Positions 32,807-42,240 of a stretch of DNA of 57,370 nt are shown piece by piece; the first letter of the stretch is position 1, and each line of letters begins with the position of its first letter. Source of the stretch: Streptomyces sp. CoH27 (GTDB lineage: Bacteria; Actinomycetota; Actinomycetes; Streptomycetales; Streptomycetaceae); the NCBI RefSeq assembly GCF_020181035.1, contig NZ_JAIQYY010000026.1:1-57370 (forward strand). Reading direction: 5' to 3'. The notes beneath the pieces are model-generated. The model was not told where the DNA came from. It searched no databases and worked only from the letters and a program-made list of their open reading frames with translations. The translations under genes were made by a program, and so were the position numbers.

Positions 32807-33571
32807 ATGGTCGATGCCCCGGACAAGACGCTCGGCGGCAAGGTCGCCTTCGTCGGCGGTGCGTCCCGCAATCTCGGCGGACTGATCAGCACCACCCTGG
32901 GCGCCGAGGGCGCGAAGGTGGCCGTCCACTACAACAGCGACGCGTCCCGGGCCAAGGCCGAGAACGTGGTCGCGCAGATCAACAGCGGCCCCGGCGAGGC
33001 GTTCGCGCTCCAGGCCGACCTGACGAAGCCGGACGAGGTCGAGCGGGTCTTCGAGGAGGTCGTGGGCAGGTTCGGCAGGCTCGACTACAGCGTCAACACC
33101 GCCGGGATGGTGCTGAAGAAGCCCCTCACCGAGATCACGGAGGAGGAGTACGACCGGATGTTCGCGGTCAACTCCAAGGCCGCCTTCTTCGTGATGCGCG
33201 AGGCGGCCCGCCGTATCGAGGACGGCGGGAAGATCATCACGATCGTCACCTCGCTGCTCGCCGCCTACACCGGCCTGTACTCCGCCTACGCGGGCAGCAA
33301 GGCCCCGGTCGAGCACTTCACCCGCGCCCTGCCCAAGGAACTGTTCGGCCGGAACATCTCGGTCAACACCATCGCCCCCGGCCCGATGGACACCTCGTTC
33401 TTCTACCCGGCCGAGGACGACGACTCCATCGCCTATCACAAGTCCTCCGCCATGAACGGCGACCTCACCAAGATCCAGGACATCGTGCCGTGGGTGCGGC
33501 ACCTGCTGACGAACGGCTGGTGGGCCAACGGCCAGACCCTGTTCGTCAACGGCGGCTACACCACCCGCTGA
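32807..33571 (+). CDS. short-chain dehydrogenase/reductase
   Basis: The 254-residue classical SDR has a modified nucleotide motif GGASRNLGG near residues 17-25 (usually TGxxxGxG), NTAG at the NNAG position, the Ser of VTSLLAAYTG, and catalytic Tyr161 and Lys165 (YAGSK). PGPMDTSFFYP is the standard post-catalytic loop. It reduces or oxidises a carbonyl/hydroxyl group with NAD(P)H. The ATG at 32807 has AGGAGG 5 nt upstream, which decides against the longer open frame. It is convergent with a MarR remnant. Confidence 0.9.
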   Translation: MVDAPDKTLGGKVAFVGGASRNLGGLISTTLGAEGAKVAVHYNSDASRAKAENVVAQINSGPGEAFALQADLTKPDEVERVFEEVVGRFGRLDYSVNTAGMVLKKPLTEITEEEYDRMFAVNSKAAFFVMREAARRIEDGGKIITIVTSLLAAYTGLYSAYAGSKAPVEHFTRALPKELFGRNISVNTIAPGPMDTSFFYPAEDDDSIAYHKSSAMNGDLTKIQDIVPWVRHLLTNGWWANGQTLFVNGGYTTR

Positions 33572-33850
33572 CCCGCGCTGTCCGGCTGCTGTGGACCCTT
33601 GCCGGGCCCGGCAGGGCGACCGGCCTCCAGATGGTGCAGGAGATGGCCGGTCCGGTCGGCCAACTGGGTCACCTGTCGTGAGGAGAGTGCGTCGAAGACG
33701 AGGGTGCGGACCGCTTCGACATGCCCGGGGGCGGCCTGTTCGATGGTGGTTCGGCCGGTGGACGTGAGGCGGAAGGTGGCGCCGCGCCGGTCGGTCTGGC
33801 ATTCCTCCCGTTCGACCAGGCCCCGGCGCTGCATCCGGGTGAGCTGATGC
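33556..33850 (-). pseudogene. MarR-family regulator, C-terminal half only
   Basis: The frame encodes RRGLVEREECQTDRRGATFRL followed by the dimerisation helices LVFDALSSRQVTQLADRTGHL, the wing and C-terminal part of a MarR protein. The N-terminal helices and recognition helix are missing; an in-frame TAG at about 33862 precedes HQLTRMQ. The 3' end overlaps the SDR gene by 16 nt on the opposite strand, and TGCCGGGCCCGGCA at 33600-33613 may be a hairpin for either transcript. Confidence 0.7.
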
Positions 33851-33972
33851 CTTCCACGCCGCTAGAGGCCTCGTCAACATGGCCAGCAGGATGGACCAGG
33901 GCCGTGCCTGCTGGCGCAGTGCACGCGGATCCCGACAGGTCTGCTGTCAGGGGAGTGTGTCAGAGTCTGTGC

Positions 33973-34890
33973 ATGCTCGAGATCGTGGTGAAGACGGAGA
34001 ACTGGGAGCGGCACGTCCGTGTGTCCGCCGAGGAGCTGGCCGGGCTGGTGCGGCGAATCGGTGGTGAGGGTGACCGGTTCCTGGTGGTCCAGCGGATCCC
34101 CGACCTTCCTGACGTCTTCGCCCAGGTCTGGCACAAGGCCGGTGGTGACTACACCCTGGAGCACCGCGACGGTGCCTCCGACCGGCACTTCCAGGCGATG
34201 GCCGACGGTCCGGAAATCGTGATCGCGTCGATTACCGGCTGGGCTCGCCAGGAGGCTGGCTGGGATGGCGCTCTGGGTTGGTCGCTGCTGGATATGGGGC
34301 CCACCCGCGAGGTGCCGCCGCTCGATATTGACGAGGATGAGCGAGGGGAGTTGGAGAAGCGCGTTCGCGAGGTACTGGCCGGCGGCTATGCCTCCCGGGC
34401 TGAACTGGCTGAGCTCGCCGAGGAGTACCTGGTCACCAAGGACCGCCGACCCGTCTCACGCGAACAGGCCCAGGCGCTGGCCGACCGGTTGTGGCTGGAG
34501 CGGGTCGCGGAGCAGGCCGAATGGCAGGGCGAGACAGACCCCGAGCGGCTCACCCGAGCCTTCGCTGCCCTTCAGGAGACCGGCATCACCGCCCGGGAGA
34601 ACTTCACCTGCTGCCGCAGCTGCGGCCAGTCCGAGATCGGCGGCGAAGGTGGGCCCGACGCCCGCGGCTTCGTCTACTTTCACAGCCAGTGCACGGACTC
34701 CGCCGCAGCCGGCCGCGGACTGATGCTCCTCTATGGCGGCTTCGACGGCTCGTCCGAGACCACCGCAGCCATCGGCCATGAGGTCGTGGCCGCCCTCGAA
34801 GCGGCTGGGCTGCACGCCGAGTGGGACTATGACCCTGGCCGGGCCATCACCGTCACCCCCCTGAACTGGCGCCGCCGCCTCGTCGGCTAG
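33973..34890 (+). CDS. DUF6891-family protein of unknown function
   Basis: The 305-residue soluble protein has an acidic N-terminal half with LEIVVKTENWERHVRVSAEEL and a C-terminal domain with ENFTCCRSCGQSEI, FVYFHSQCTD, and LLYGGFDGSSETTAAIGHEVV, which I recognise as the DUF6891 type. The CC-x2-C cluster and a distant HSQC could bind a metal. No signal peptide or membrane segment is present. The ATG at 33973 has only a distant GGGGAG. No neighbour suggests a role: a MarR remnant lies upstream and mobile-element debris downstream. Confidence 0.75.
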   Translation: MLEIVVKTENWERHVRVSAEELAGLVRRIGGEGDRFLVVQRIPDLPDVFAQVWHKAGGDYTLEHRDGASDRHFQAMADGPEIVIASITGWARQEAGWDGALGWSLLDMGPTREVPPLDIDEDERGELEKRVREVLAGGYASRAELAELAEEYLVTKDRRPVSREQAQALADRLWLERVAEQAEWQGETDPERLTRAFAALQETGITARENFTCCRSCGQSEIGGEGGPDARGFVYFHSQCTDSAAAGRGLMLLYGGFDGSSETTAAIGHEVVAALEAAGLHAEWDYDPGRAITVTPLNWRRRLVG

Positions 34891-35358
34891 CACAGGACGT
34901 CGGAAGACTCGAAGAGGCGGATGAGAAGGTCACAGAGCTGACGGCAAGCCTAGAAGAGTCACACTCCTGAAGATCAGTTAGATGAGACACGGCCTCGCGC
35001 GGCCCTCTCGGGACATCGGCGAGCCGTCATAGGAATCAGCCGGCATCGCCTGACCGGACACGTCTCATGCTCGGCTATCGGGCGTAGCCGATGCGGATGT
35101 CCGCGCTCGGCAGGTCCGGGTCGTTCGGTGTCGGTGGAGGGGTGCCGGGCCGCCACGGCCGGCCCGGGCCGCGGTCGGCGGGGGTCGGGACCCGCAGAGC
35201 CTCTGCCCACGTGCTCCTGTCTGACCCACGGTGTGCTCACTCTCCCCGGCGTTGCCGTCCGGACAACGCTCTGATGACGAAGCCGGACGGCGGTCTTCAT
35301 GCTCATTCCGGCCTTGGCTCACCTTCTACGTCAACTGCCTGGATGAGCGGCTCGCGTG
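34891..35358. other. 468-bp intergenic stretch with a possible serine-recombinase fragment
   Basis: On the minus strand 35075-35150 reads NDPDLPSADIRIGYAR followed by a stop. IRIGYAR is the opening of resolvase/invertase serine recombinases, where VSTxxQ should follow. The frame ends there, so at most a 5' scrap remains. Nothing else in the interval looks coding. Confidence 0.35.
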
Positions 35359-36051
35359 TCAGGGGGTTGCGGCGGGAGGTTCGCGGGTCGGTTCGAGGAA
35401 GCCCCGGACGACGGCATGGAACGCGTGCGGTGCTGTCATGGGCATCGAGTGGCCGGTGTGCGGGATCAGCGCCAGATGGGCTCCTGGGATGGCCGCGGCG
35501 GCCTGTCGGGCGTGGGACAGAGTGGTGCGGTCGCGTTGGCCGCACAGGACGAGCGTGGGTGCGGTGATCCGTGGCAGCAGCGCGGAGAGGTCGCTGATCT
35601 GCAGGGCGTCCAACAGGTCGTGCCATCCGCTGCGGTCGGGCAGGTCGGAGAGTATGCGGACCAGCCAGCCGGGACGGTGCCGTTCGATGCGCAGGCGCCG
35701 TGCTGAGGTGGCGCCCGGTGCGATCTCGGGGCCACCGGACAGGATGAGCCGGCCGACGAGGTCGGGGTGCTCGGCTGCGATCTGTGCCGCCACGATCGCG
35801 CCGAGGGAGTGCCCGCACAGGTGGGCCGGCCGCAACTGCCGGACGGTCTCGGTGACGGATTCGACTGCCGCGGTGATGCTGAACGGCCCTGGTGCGGCGC
35901 CGAATCCCGGCAGATCCGGGGCGATGACGTGAAAGGTGTCGGACAGTGCCGTGAGCTGCCGGTGCCACATCCGCGCGCCCCAGCCGGCGCCGTGCACCAA
36001 GACCAACGCCGGGTGGTTCGGGTCACCGGTCTGCAGCGCGTGCCGTGTCAT
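35359..36051 (-). CDS. alpha/beta hydrolase
   Basis: The 230-residue protein is a compact alpha/beta hydrolase: LVLVHGAGWGARMWHRQL (oxyanion HG motif, 17-34), nucleophile Ser82 in GHSLG, acid Asp in CGQRD and the catalytic His in LIPHTGHS. It resembles small esterases and lactonases; the substrate is unknown. I chose the ATG at 36051; a GTG two codons earlier is possible, and neither has a clear ribosome binding site. It sits between mobile-element debris and a helicase remnant. Confidence 0.85.
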   Translation of the reverse strand: MTRHALQTGDPNHPALVLVHGAGWGARMWHRQLTALSDTFHVIAPDLPGFGAAPGPFSITAAVESVTETVRQLRPAHLCGHSLGAIVAAQIAAEHPDLVGRLILSGGPEIAPGATSARRLRIERHRPGWLVRILSDLPDRSGWHDLLDALQISDLSALLPRITAPTLVLCGQRDRTTLSHARQAAAAIPGAHLALIPHTGHSMPMTAPHAFHAVVRGFLEPTREPPAATP

Positions 36052-36089
36052 GATCACACGATGACAGGCCGTCAGGCGTGAGAGCCAGT

Positions 36090-36122
36090 CTTTCCGCTCA
36101 AGGACCGCTTTCCGCTCAAGGA
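36090..36122 (+). repeat. two direct copies of a 15-bp sequence
   Basis: CTTTCCGCTCAAGGA occurs at 36090-36104 and again at 36108-36122, separated by CCG (18-bp period). It lies between the hydrolase start and the helicase remnant. Function unknown. Confidence 0.8.
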
Positions 36123-36161
36123 GCGGCGGATGCGTCCGGCCCGAGCACCGGACGGTGGGGT

Positions 36162-36532
36162 TCAGGTCCATCGCATGCCGATGTCGCTGAGCTGCTGGAT
36201 GCGTTCGGGGGTGAGGGTTGCGGCTCGGGAGCGCTGGTTGCTGATCCCTGCGCCGAGCTTGATCTGGTGTTCTTCCCGGTCTTCGCCGTCGCGGGCACCG
36301 ACGGCCTCGGTCTGCGCGAGCAGGTCCAGCGAAGGGGCGAGGAAAGCACCAGCCCCGCTCGCAGCTTCTCGGCACTGCGCACGGCGACCAGGGTCTTGCC
36401 GGATCCGGTCGCCATGACCACCTGGGTCCGCAGCCCCCGCTCCGGCACCGTCGCCCCGGCCGGCACCTCCAGGGCACGCAGTACCGCGTCCACCGCCTCA
36501 CGCTGATGCGGACGAAGCTCCCGTACGGCCAT
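36162..36532 (-). pseudogene. DEAD/helicase-associated protein with only its two ends left
   Basis: From an ATG at 36532 the frame gives ELRPHQREAVDAVLRAL and VVMATGSGKTLVAVRSAEKL, a helicase Q-like region and Walker A motif. At about 36345 the frame breaks at PSLDLLAQTEA, and the following frame reads EEHQIKLGAGISNQRSRAAT and LTPERIQQLSDIGMRWT before a stop, which matches the tail of helicase-associated repeats in large streptomycete helicases. Over 500 residues in between are gone, including motifs II-VI. Confidence 0.75.
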
Positions 36533-36682
36533 ATCCGGCAGCTTGATCCGGCGTGCTGCGTCACTGTTTCGGCACGCTCGGATGGTGATGGTGTGTGAGA
36601 TACCGGTGATGCGAGCGATCCACGCGGTGCGATCGCTTCCGCGCTGACACCAGCACAGGGAGCTACGGCCCGATACAGCGCG

Positions 36683-37645
36683 TCAGGAGTGGGCTTGGAG
36701 GAATTCGATGAGGACGGCGTTGACCTCGTTCGGGCGTTCCTGCTGTGTCCAGTGTCCGCAGCCCGCCAGCTTGACCGGCTCGCGCCACAGACTGGGCATC
36801 AAGTGGGGGAGTTTCTCGATGAGTTCGGGTGTGCCGGGGAAGACGGGGACGAGGTCGCGGTCGCCGTAGACGTACAGCGCGGGCCGGGTGACGACGGCAT
36901 TGTGCCAGGCGGCGGTGAGTTCCCAGTTGCGGTCGAGGTTGCGGTACCAGTTGAGCGGCCCGGTGAAACCCTGGGAGAAGCTCTCGGTGAGGGCGTCGAG
37001 GTCGGCCTCGGTGAACCACTCGGGCAGTACGTCCGGGTCGGGCATGGTGTCCAGCCAGCCCTGGCCGGGGTTGACCAGCGGCTGCATGATCTCGCCGTCG
37101 GTCGCGGCGTCACCGGAGGCGGCGTAGAAGAACTTGCGCAAGGTGGTGCGCACGTCCTTCGCGAACTCGGCGTCGGCGACACCGGGGCGGTTGAAGTAGT
37201 TCCAGTAGAAGCGGCCGTCGAACCGCTTGTCCATGGTGGTCAGCGGCGGCTGCGTGCCCCGGAAGGGCGGCGGCACGCTCAGGCCGGCCACGCCGAGGAC
37301 CATGTCCGGCCGCAGCAGCGCGGTGTGCCAGGCGACGGGTGCGCCCCAGTCGTGTCCGACGACGAACGCCTTGTCCTCGCCCAGGGCCCGGATGAGCGCG
37401 ACGACGTCGCCGACCAGGTGGAGGATGGTGTAGGCGCCGACGTCGTCGGGGTGGTCGCTCCGTCCGTAGCCGCGCTGGTCGGGGGCGACCACGCGGAAGC
37501 CGGCCTCCGCCAGCGGACCGAACTGCTGGTGCCAGGAGTGCCAGGACTCGGGGAAGCCGTGCAGCAGGACCACCAGGGGGCCGCTGCCCTGCTCGGCGAT
37601 GTGCAGCTGGATGCCGTTCACGTCGATCATGCGATGCTCAACCAT
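36683..37645 (-). CDS. epoxide hydrolase-type alpha/beta hydrolase
   Basis: The 320-residue protein has the epoxide hydrolase set: HGFPESW (HGxP oxyanion motif, 29-35), nucleophile Asp99 in VVGHDWGA, a cap domain with YWNYFNRPG, acid Asp in YGDRDLVP and catalytic His in GCGHWTQQERP. It adds water to epoxides through an alkyl-enzyme ester. Start ATG at 37645 with AGG upstream; an internal ATG six codons later is an alternative. The 150-bp gap before the helicase remnant (36533-36682) holds no gene I can see. Confidence 0.9.
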   Translation of the reverse strand: MVEHRMIDVNGIQLHIAEQGSGPLVVLLHGFPESWHSWHQQFGPLAEAGFRVVAPDQRGYGRSDHPDDVGAYTILHLVGDVVALIRALGEDKAFVVGHDWGAPVAWHTALLRPDMVLGVAGLSVPPPFRGTQPPLTTMDKRFDGRFYWNYFNRPGVADAEFAKDVRTTLRKFFYAASGDAATDGEIMQPLVNPGQGWLDTMPDPDVLPEWFTEADLDALTESFSQGFTGPLNWYRNLDRNWELTAAWHNAVVTRPALYVYGDRDLVPVFPGTPELIEKLPHLMPSLWREPVKLAGCGHWTQQERPNEVNAVLIEFLQAHS

Positions 37646-37823
37646 GAGCACGAGCCTACGCGCCGTGATCATCGGGTGGCGCCACCCGTCCCGATGGCGA
37701 CCCCCATGCCTTGCACAGAGCCGCAGCCCTTGCGTCGTGATCATCCGTACGGAGGATGTAAGGCCCGTACCTGACTCGTGAGGATGTTCGAGTCACGTTC
37801 GATCATCTTGGAAGGGACATCCC

Positions 37824-39113
37824 TTGCGCATCCCCCGGTTAATCGGAACAGCCTTGAGCACCGCGCTGCTGCTGACGGTCGCGGCACCGGTCGCCTCCGC
37901 CGGCACGAGACCCACCACCGCGCCGACCGCGCCGACCGGGCTGGACGGGGCGGCGCTCGGCCGCTCGCTCGCCGCCGTGCACGACGCGGGCATGTACGGC
38001 ATCTACTCCTCCGTACGCGACGGTTCCGACCGATGGACCGGCGCGTCCGGGGTCGCCGACAAGGACACGGGGCGCCCGGTGCGGCCGGGCATGCGGCAGC
38101 GGGTCGGCAGCATCAGCAAGACCTTCACCGCCGTAGCCGTGCTCCAGCAGGTCGAGCGCGGCCGGATCAGCCTCGACGCACCCATCAGCGACTACCTGCC
38201 GGACCTGATCCCCGGTGAGCGCGGGCACGAGATCACCGTCCGCATGCTCCTGAACCACACCAGCGGCATCGGCGACTACGTCCTGAGTGCCTTTCCCTCG
38301 CTCGCGCAGGGGTCGACCGCCAGCCTGGACGAGGACCGCTTCCGCTCCATCGCGCCCGGGGAACTGGCCCGGCTCGGCCTGGCCGCACCCGCCACCGGCA
38401 AGCCCGGCGAGAAGTGGTCGTACTCCAACACCAACTACGTGATCGCCGGACTGCTGCTCGCCAAGGTCACCGGCCAGGACCCGGAGGCGTACATCACCCG
38501 CCACGTCATCGCACGGGCCGGGCTGCAGCACACCTCCTACCCGCGCAGCCCGTACCTCCAGGGCCCGCACGCCCGCATGTACGAGAACTTCTACGGCCTG
38601 ATCGACCCGCCGCGTGACTACAGCGTCTACGACATGTCCTGGGCCTATACGGCCGGTGCGGTCGTCTCCACCACCGACGACCTCAACCGGTTCTACCGCG
38701 CCCTGCTGGGCGGGAAGCTCGTCGGACCGGCCGCCCTCAAGCAGATGCTGACCACGGTCCCCGCGGGCGGCATGGACTACGGCCTGGGCATCTACGCCCT
38801 CGACGTGCCCGGCTGCGGCCGCTTCTGGGGCCACGACGGTGCGGTCTTCGGCGCCGGCACCATCGCCCTGTCCAGCCCCGACGGCAGACGACAGGTCACC
38901 GCGGGCTGGAACCTCATGAAGTACGAGCGCCTCAACTCCGACGGCACCGGCTTCGAACCGAGCCCGATCGACGAGGCCCTCGACCACTACGTCGTCACGG
39001 CCCTGTGCCCCTCGTCGACACCGGCCTCGACCCGCACGGCGGCCGTATCGCTCCGGCGGGCGCTGACCGGAACGGATCGCTCCCTCACGCCCTGGACGGC
39101 AGTTCTGCACTGA
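37824..39113 (+). CDS. secreted serine hydrolase, beta-lactamase class C / D-Ala-D-Ala carboxypeptidase type
   Basis: The 429-residue protein starts at a TTG with GGAAGGGA upstream and has a signal peptide (cleavage near VASA-G, residue 26). It contains the penicillin-recognising triad: SxxK at Ser96-Lys99 (GSISKTF), YSN at Tyr200 (WSYSNTNY) and HxG late (WGHDGA). LLNHTSGI is the usual family marker. It may act on peptidoglycan stem peptides, esters or amides; class C-fold proteins of this type are often not true beta-lactamases. Confidence 0.88.
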   Translation: MRIPRLIGTALSTALLLTVAAPVASAGTRPTTAPTAPTGLDGAALGRSLAAVHDAGMYGIYSSVRDGSDRWTGASGVADKDTGRPVRPGMRQRVGSISKTFTAVAVLQQVERGRISLDAPISDYLPDLIPGERGHEITVRMLLNHTSGIGDYVLSAFPSLAQGSTASLDEDRFRSIAPGELARLGLAAPATGKPGEKWSYSNTNYVIAGLLLAKVTGQDPEAYITRHVIARAGLQHTSYPRSPYLQGPHARMYENFYGLIDPPRDYSVYDMSWAYTAGAVVSTTDDLNRFYRALLGGKLVGPAALKQMLTTVPAGGMDYGLGIYALDVPGCGRFWGHDGAVFGAGTIALSSPDGRRQVTAGWNLMKYERLNSDGTGFEPSPIDEALDHYVVTALCPSSTPASTRTAAVSLRRALTGTDRSLTPWTAVLH

Positions 39114-39132
39114 CGGCACCTCAGGTGCCGTC
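39112..39132 (+). terminator. hairpin overlapping the serine hydrolase stop
   Basis: GACGGCACCT and AGGTGCCGTC flank one base, starting at the second base of the stop codon. Probably part of termination together with the stronger hairpin downstream. Confidence 0.5.
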
Positions 39133-39161
39133 GGCAATGCTCAGCCCGGCCAGCGGCGGAG

Positions 39162-39201
39162 GCAGAGGCCCCCGGCTCCTGATCGGTCCGGGGGCCTCTG
39201 C
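39162..39201. terminator. strong G+C hairpin terminator
   Basis: GCAGAGGCCCCCGG and its perfect 14-nt complement surround a 12-nt loop. It lies between the convergent serine hydrolase and hydrolase remnant. Confidence 0.8.
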
Positions 39202-39227
39202 GTGTCACGGCATCCGCGTCCAGGTGG

Positions 39228-40110
39228 CGCCGCCCTCCGTGCCGCAGCGCCAGGTCGACGTACTCGCCGACCGTCTCGCAGCCGTCGGCCGGGTTGACCA
39301 GCTGGTCGCCGCTGCCGTCGGTCATCTTCCCCTCGCCCGCAGAGTCGTACTGGAGGGTGCGCAGGGTGCCGGACTCGTTGAGGTTGCGCCGGCCCGGCCG
39401 TCGTCCGGATGGTGGGCCGGGCGTAAGCGCCGACGTCGCACGTGTTCTGGTCGGGCTCGTAGCCGAAGCACGGCATCCCGAAGTTCCAGTGGCGGCCGAT
39501 CGCCTTCCACGTGGTGCGACGCCGACGGCGTAGAAGCCCGAGCCCGAGTCCGAGAACTTGGCGAGGAGCGTAGGGGACTCCGTCGAGACGTACAGTTTGC
39601 CGCCGTCGGCCGCCCACGCGAACGCGGGGTTGTCGATTTCGGCCCGGATCGATCGCGCCGGTCGGGTTGGCCCGCCTTCAGCTGGTGCCCGCGTCCTCGG
39701 AGTCGTAGAAGCCGTTGTACGGCGGCGCCGCCGCGCCAGGCGACGTTGGCCAGGAGCTTGGTGCCGTCGCTGCCCGGCGGCACCGCGATGTCGTTGGCGA
39801 TGTCCGCGAAGTATCTCCTGGCGCCGCAGCTCACGCCGCTGATGCCGACGCCCGCGCAGGGGACGAGGACCTTGGCCCGGGCGGCGGACCGGGGGCCGGT
39901 GAGCGGGCGGCGGAAGACGCCGTGCGAGGTGGCGGCGAAGACGTATCCGGCGGCCACGTCGAACGTCAGCGTTTGGATGGAGGACCTGTCGAGTTCCGTG
40001 TGCCCGGCGTCGGTGTAGGCGCCGGGTTCGACCTGGCCGCTGGGCGACAGCCTCGGGTCGTTGAGCGACGCGAAGGACTCCATCAGTTCGTGGGACTCCA
40101 CACCGGCCAC
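39228..40110 (-). pseudogene. BNR/VPS10-type glycosyl hydrolase, shattered
   Basis: Pieces of one large secreted beta-propeller protein occur in order in changing frames: SSIQTLTFDVAAGYVFAATS and VPPGSDGTKLLANVAWRGG (40000-39755), then FAWAADGGKLYVSTESPTLL (near 39610), HWNFGMPCFGYEPDQNTCDV (near 39480), SGTLRTLQYDSAGEG (near 39360) and VNPADGCETVGEYVDL (near 39270). Relatives of the family exceed 700 residues and have these segments much further apart, so several internal deletions and frameshifts are needed. No start or signal peptide remains. Confidence 0.7.
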
Positions 40111-40287
40111 GTCGTGGCGGCCGCTGCCGGTATCCGCTCCATGAGCGGGGGAGGGTCCCGTTCCCGGCTTGGACTGTCTCCGGTTCTTCGGCCGGGAGCC
40201 GCGGCCACCCCTACGACCGCAGTGGATGTCCTGTGTCGAGCGCCGGATTCGTACTCCCGTTCAGGCCTTGCACTGTTACTGGCCGGG

Positions 40288-41268
40288 TCACCACACGTCC
40301 TGAAGCGCGCCGATCAGTACGGAGACCGCCGCCAGATCCGGCAGGCCACGCAGGGAAGCGACGACCTGGTCGCCGGCGAACTCGCGCTGCGCGGCGGTCA
40401 CGGCCGGGTCGACGGCGCATTCGGCCTGTACGTGAATGTAGTTCAGGTCCGTTGCGAAAAGCATCGAGAAGGACTGCGGACCCGTGACGGTCGCCGTGCC
40501 TCCGGCGCGACGATAGGCACGCGCCAATCGCCGGGCGGCATCGGTGTTCACCTGGTTGCGGCCCGACCATATGTACAGGGCGCGGGCGAGTTCCCGCTCC
40601 GCCGAGACGGGCCCGGCGTTGTCCCAGTCGAGGAGGACCGGGCCGTCCGGGCCGACCAGGACGTTCTGCGGCTGAAGATCGAGATGTGACGTGACGAGAT
40701 CGCCGGGGTCGGAGGCGGTCACCCAGTGCGCCAGCTCCGCCGCGGCCCTGTCGATGAACCGGCCCAGCGCGTCCGCCCACGGCAGGCCGGCCTGCCGAAC
40801 CTTCTGGTGCAGGTCTTTCCAGTCGGCCTCCTGAGGGCAGCGCTCGTACCAGGGGTCCGGCATCTCGCTCGCGCCCTCTCCCGCAGTGTGGAGGAGCGCC
40901 ATGGATCTGCCGAACCAGTCCAGGATGTCCGGATCAGTCGCATCCGCCTTGGTACCGTCGATCCAGTCGTAGAGCTTGACGTAGGACTCGCCCGACGAGG
41001 AGGTGAGGCGCGAGATATGTCCGCCGTGGCGATTGGGGATGAGCCGCGGTGATGCGATGCCCAGGTTCTCCGTGGCCTGCCGTAACGCGGCCTCCCGGCG
41101 AACCTGTTCCTCGTCGCAGCCGAAGAGGAGTTCTTTCATCGCCCATGAGGAGCCGTGGCCCGAGAGCTTCCAGATCTGCCCCAACGCGCCACGTGCGACG
41201 GGACTGATCGTCCAGGGCCCCGCACCGAGTGCGTAGGTCTCCGCTATGAAGTCGGCTGTGTCGCGCAT
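40288..41268 (-). CDS. APH-fold phosphotransferase/kinase-like protein
   Basis: The 326-residue protein has the aminoglycoside phosphotransferase/choline kinase fold. SHLDLQPQNVLVGPDGPVLLDWDNAG contains the catalytic HxDxxxxN loop and the metal-binding Asp of the DFG-equivalent. The N-terminal lobe has a candidate ATP lysine in SWAMKELLF. Possible substrates include antibiotics, sugars or small alcohols; none is indicated by context. The ATG at 41268 has AGAGG upstream. It is an intact gene inside a zone of decayed ones. The 177-bp gap to 40111 is empty. Confidence 0.85.
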   Translation of the reverse strand: MRDTADFIAETYALGAGPWTISPVARGALGQIWKLSGHGSSWAMKELLFGCDEEQVRREAALRQATENLGIASPRLIPNRHGGHISRLTSSSGESYVKLYDWIDGTKADATDPDILDWFGRSMALLHTAGEGASEMPDPWYERCPQEADWKDLHQKVRQAGLPWADALGRFIDRAAAELAHWVTASDPGDLVTSHLDLQPQNVLVGPDGPVLLDWDNAGPVSAERELARALYIWSGRNQVNTDAARRLARAYRRAGGTATVTGPQSFSMLFATDLNYIHVQAECAVDPAVTAAQREFAGDQVVASLRGLPDLAAVSVLIGALQDVW

Positions 41269-41440
41269 TCAGGCACCTCTCCGGACGCTGCTGGCCGACG
41301 TCAACTATCGCATCCGTCGCGATGCGCCAACTCATCGCGGGAATCGGCGAATCCGCACCGCGCATCATGCCCCTGCGGTCAGCAGCGGCTCGTCAGCCGT
41401 GGGCCCGCATGCACCATGACATCTCCGCTCCGGATGCCGA

Positions 41441-41955
41441 TCACTGCGGCGGATCAGCGATCCGGTAGCCGACGGTCGGCGTCGTCGTGATCACCGGTGG
41501 GCTGCCGAGCTTGCGGCGGAGTCTGCCGATGGCCACGGCGACGGTGTTGGTGTACGGGTCGGCGTTCTCGTCCCACACCCGTTCCAGCAGCGCCTCCGCG
41601 CTGAGAGAAGCCGGGCTAGCCCGCAGCAGGGCAGCCAGGACCTCGAACTCCTTGACCGAGAGGCCGAGGCGACGCCCGTCGCGGACGGCCGTGCGGTGCA
41701 CAGGGTCGAGTTCGATGCCCGCGGCGCGGAGTGTGCGGGCGCGGGCGTATGGGCGCCGGCGGACCAGTGACCGCAGGCGGAGCACGAGTTCGGGGGAGTG
41801 GAACGGCTTGACCAGGTAGTCGTCGGCGCCCAGACTCAGTCCGCCGACGCGATCGGCCGGCGCGTCCGCAGCGGTCAGCATCGGCACCATGGGGTGGTCG
41901 TCCCGGTCGGTGACCATCCGGCACAGCGTGTTGCCGTGCACCCCTGGCAGCCACG
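41441..41955 (-). pseudogene. OmpR-type response regulator lacking the start of its receiver domain
   Basis: The fragment begins inside the receiver domain at LPGVHGNTLCRMVTD and continues through SLGADDYLVKPFHSPELVLR (conserved Lys) to a complete OmpR/PhoB winged helix (VAIGRLRRKLGSPPVITTTP, then VGYRI). The N-terminal third with the phosphoryl-accepting Asp is missing. It is fused to a kinase fragment at about 41955 rather than to a start codon. Confidence 0.8.
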
Positions 41956-42240
41956 ACGAGGCGCTTCGCGCAGGCCGTGGCGGCGTGGTCGGTGAGGGCA
42001 TCAGCGGCGAGCACATCCAGGGCGACCGTCTCGCTGTCAGCCGGCGGCACTCCATGCTGGGCGCGGGCCAGCATCAGGAATCCGTCCAGCAGCCGGTCCA
42101 CCTGATCCAGCTCGGTCCCGACGCGGCGCGCCAGGGTGCGCGTCTGCTCCGGCACCGGGCCCGGTTTGGCGAGCGCGACGTCCACCGAGGCCCGCATGGT
42201 CGCCAACGGCGTGCGCAGTTCGTGCGAGGCATCGGCCGGC
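41955..42240 (-). pseudogene. histidine kinase fragment (H-box only)
   Basis: The frame reads ADASHELRTPLATMRASVDV (H-box with phospho-acceptor His) through LARRVGTELDQVDRLLDGFL to ALTDHAATACAKRL. The sensor and HAMP region upstream and the whole HATPase domain downstream are missing. It is joined to an AraC remnant upstream and the response-regulator remnant downstream. Confidence 0.8.

Noticed and set aside
34974..35322. Two overlapping minus-strand frames of 85-110 codons
   Set aside because: Neither has motifs or coding bias; only the third frame ends in a recombinase-like IRIGYAR.
40111..40287. Possible tRNA or small RNA in the gap before the APH-like gene
   Set aside because: No cloverleaf or T-loop consensus could be built.
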